Positions 11,889 to 12,001 of a stretch of DNA of 12,001 nucleotides are shown in pieces (the stretch's first letter is position 1; each line of letters opens with the position of its first letter). The notes beneath the pieces are model-generated. The model saw only the letters and a list, made by a program, of their open reading frames with translations, was not told where the DNA came from and ran no database searches. This DNA is from Brooklawnia sp049651565 (GTDB lineage: Bacteria > Actinomycetota > Actinomycetes > Propionibacteriales > Propionibacteriaceae): NCBI RefSeq assembly GCF_049651565.1, contig NZ_JBASCI010000286.1, positions 1 through 12,001 on the forward strand. The letters are read 5' to 3'. Made by a program: the position numbers and the translations under genes.

Positions 11889-12001
11889 GTGCCTCACGCT
11901 ACCTTCACGCGCCCTGACCTGACCACGTTCACCCGCCTCGACGAGCTCGGCCTGGAGGTCGTCGGCCAACAGATCGAGCCGAAGCGGGCCGTGTTGGCCT
12001 G
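11889..12001 (+). CDS. ISL3-family transposase, 5' end only
   Basis: GTG at 11889 opens a frame that runs off the window. The 37 visible residues (VPHATFTRPDLTTFTRLDELGL, EVVGQQIEPKRAVLA in two steps) match the N-terminal lead of actinobacterial ISL3 (IS1557-like) DDE transposases, in which a Cys-rich zinc-ribbon and an HTH follow; those parts are beyond the edge. It would cut and paste the element. There is no Shine-Dalgarno free of the adjacent hairpin, consistent with low expression. Family assignment rests on a short stretch only. Confidence 0.7.
   Translation, partial: MPHATFTRPDLTTFTRLDELGLEVVGQQIEPKRAVLA

Larger units (their letters stand above)
11786..12001 (+). mobile_element. ISL3-family insertion sequence, left part
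   Basis: Deduced from the transposase start at 11889 and the ~100 bp before it, the usual spacing from the left end in ISL3 elements. The end is guessed at the GGGTGTAGAGGC following the stop of the small membrane protein; its matching right inverted repeat and target duplication lie outside the window, so the exact boundary is unproven. Confidence 0.5.

Noticed and set aside
1..12001. CRISPR array, riboswitch or rRNA
   Set aside because: No regularly spaced repeats, no rRNA-like stretch and no known riboswitch core were seen when reading the window.

Overview
The window is high-GC DNA with GTG starts, many 4-nt stop/start overlaps and start codons 6-7 nt behind TANNNT boxes. Together with an actinobacterial set of genes (protein O-mannosyltransferase, Rv1019-like TetR regulator next to a tRNA-Gln, split lycopene cyclase CrtYe/CrtYf plus a C50-type CrtEb, and an HNH/DUF222-type protein), this points to an actinobacterium. 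A Propionibacteriales-like or related pigmented lineage is plausible, but I cannot fix the genus.

Layout. 1-335: 3' end of an HNH endonuclease-type protein with an acidic, proline-rich tail. 336-723: sparse, with one doubtful small ORF. 724-802 (-): a tRNA-Gln(UUG)-like gene, divergent from a TetR regulator (897-1607, +). 1625-6504 (-): a compact housekeeping run, in transcription order rsmI, tatD, rsmA(ksgA), ispE, a MarR regulator and a CPBP-type membrane protein, with gaps of 11 nt or less, or overlaps. It combines rRNA methylation (RsmI, RsmA), isoprenoid precursor synthesis (IspE) and a TatD nuclease. 6542-8197 (+): protein O-mannosyltransferase, divergent from rsmI across a 37-bp spacer that appears to carry two back-to-back leaderless promoters. 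8208-8248: a strong hairpin. 8262-8470 (-): a wrecked remnant of an MFS transporter that keeps only its first and last few dozen residues.

8488-about 10203 (-): the distal part of a carotenoid operon, crtB (3' piece only), crtYe, crtYf and crtEb, each joined to the next by a 4-nt overlap. IspE feeds the MEP pathway that supplies the C5 units for these pigments and for the polyprenyl-phosphate mannose donor of the O-mannosyltransferase.

About 10200-12001: visibly lower-GC, different codon use, and the host operon is cut. Only the last ~75 codons of crtB survive, abutting a small helical protein gene that reads out of frame into crtB and has a mycobacterial-type LexA/SOS box upstream. Then come a four-helix membrane protein with an extracytoplasmic domain, a small one-helix protein, and the start of an ISL3-family insertion sequence whose transposase start codon sits directly against a hairpin. 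This is best read as a mobile insertion or rearrangement that broke the carotenoid operon; its far side lies outside the window. The most interesting stretch is 10190-11890.
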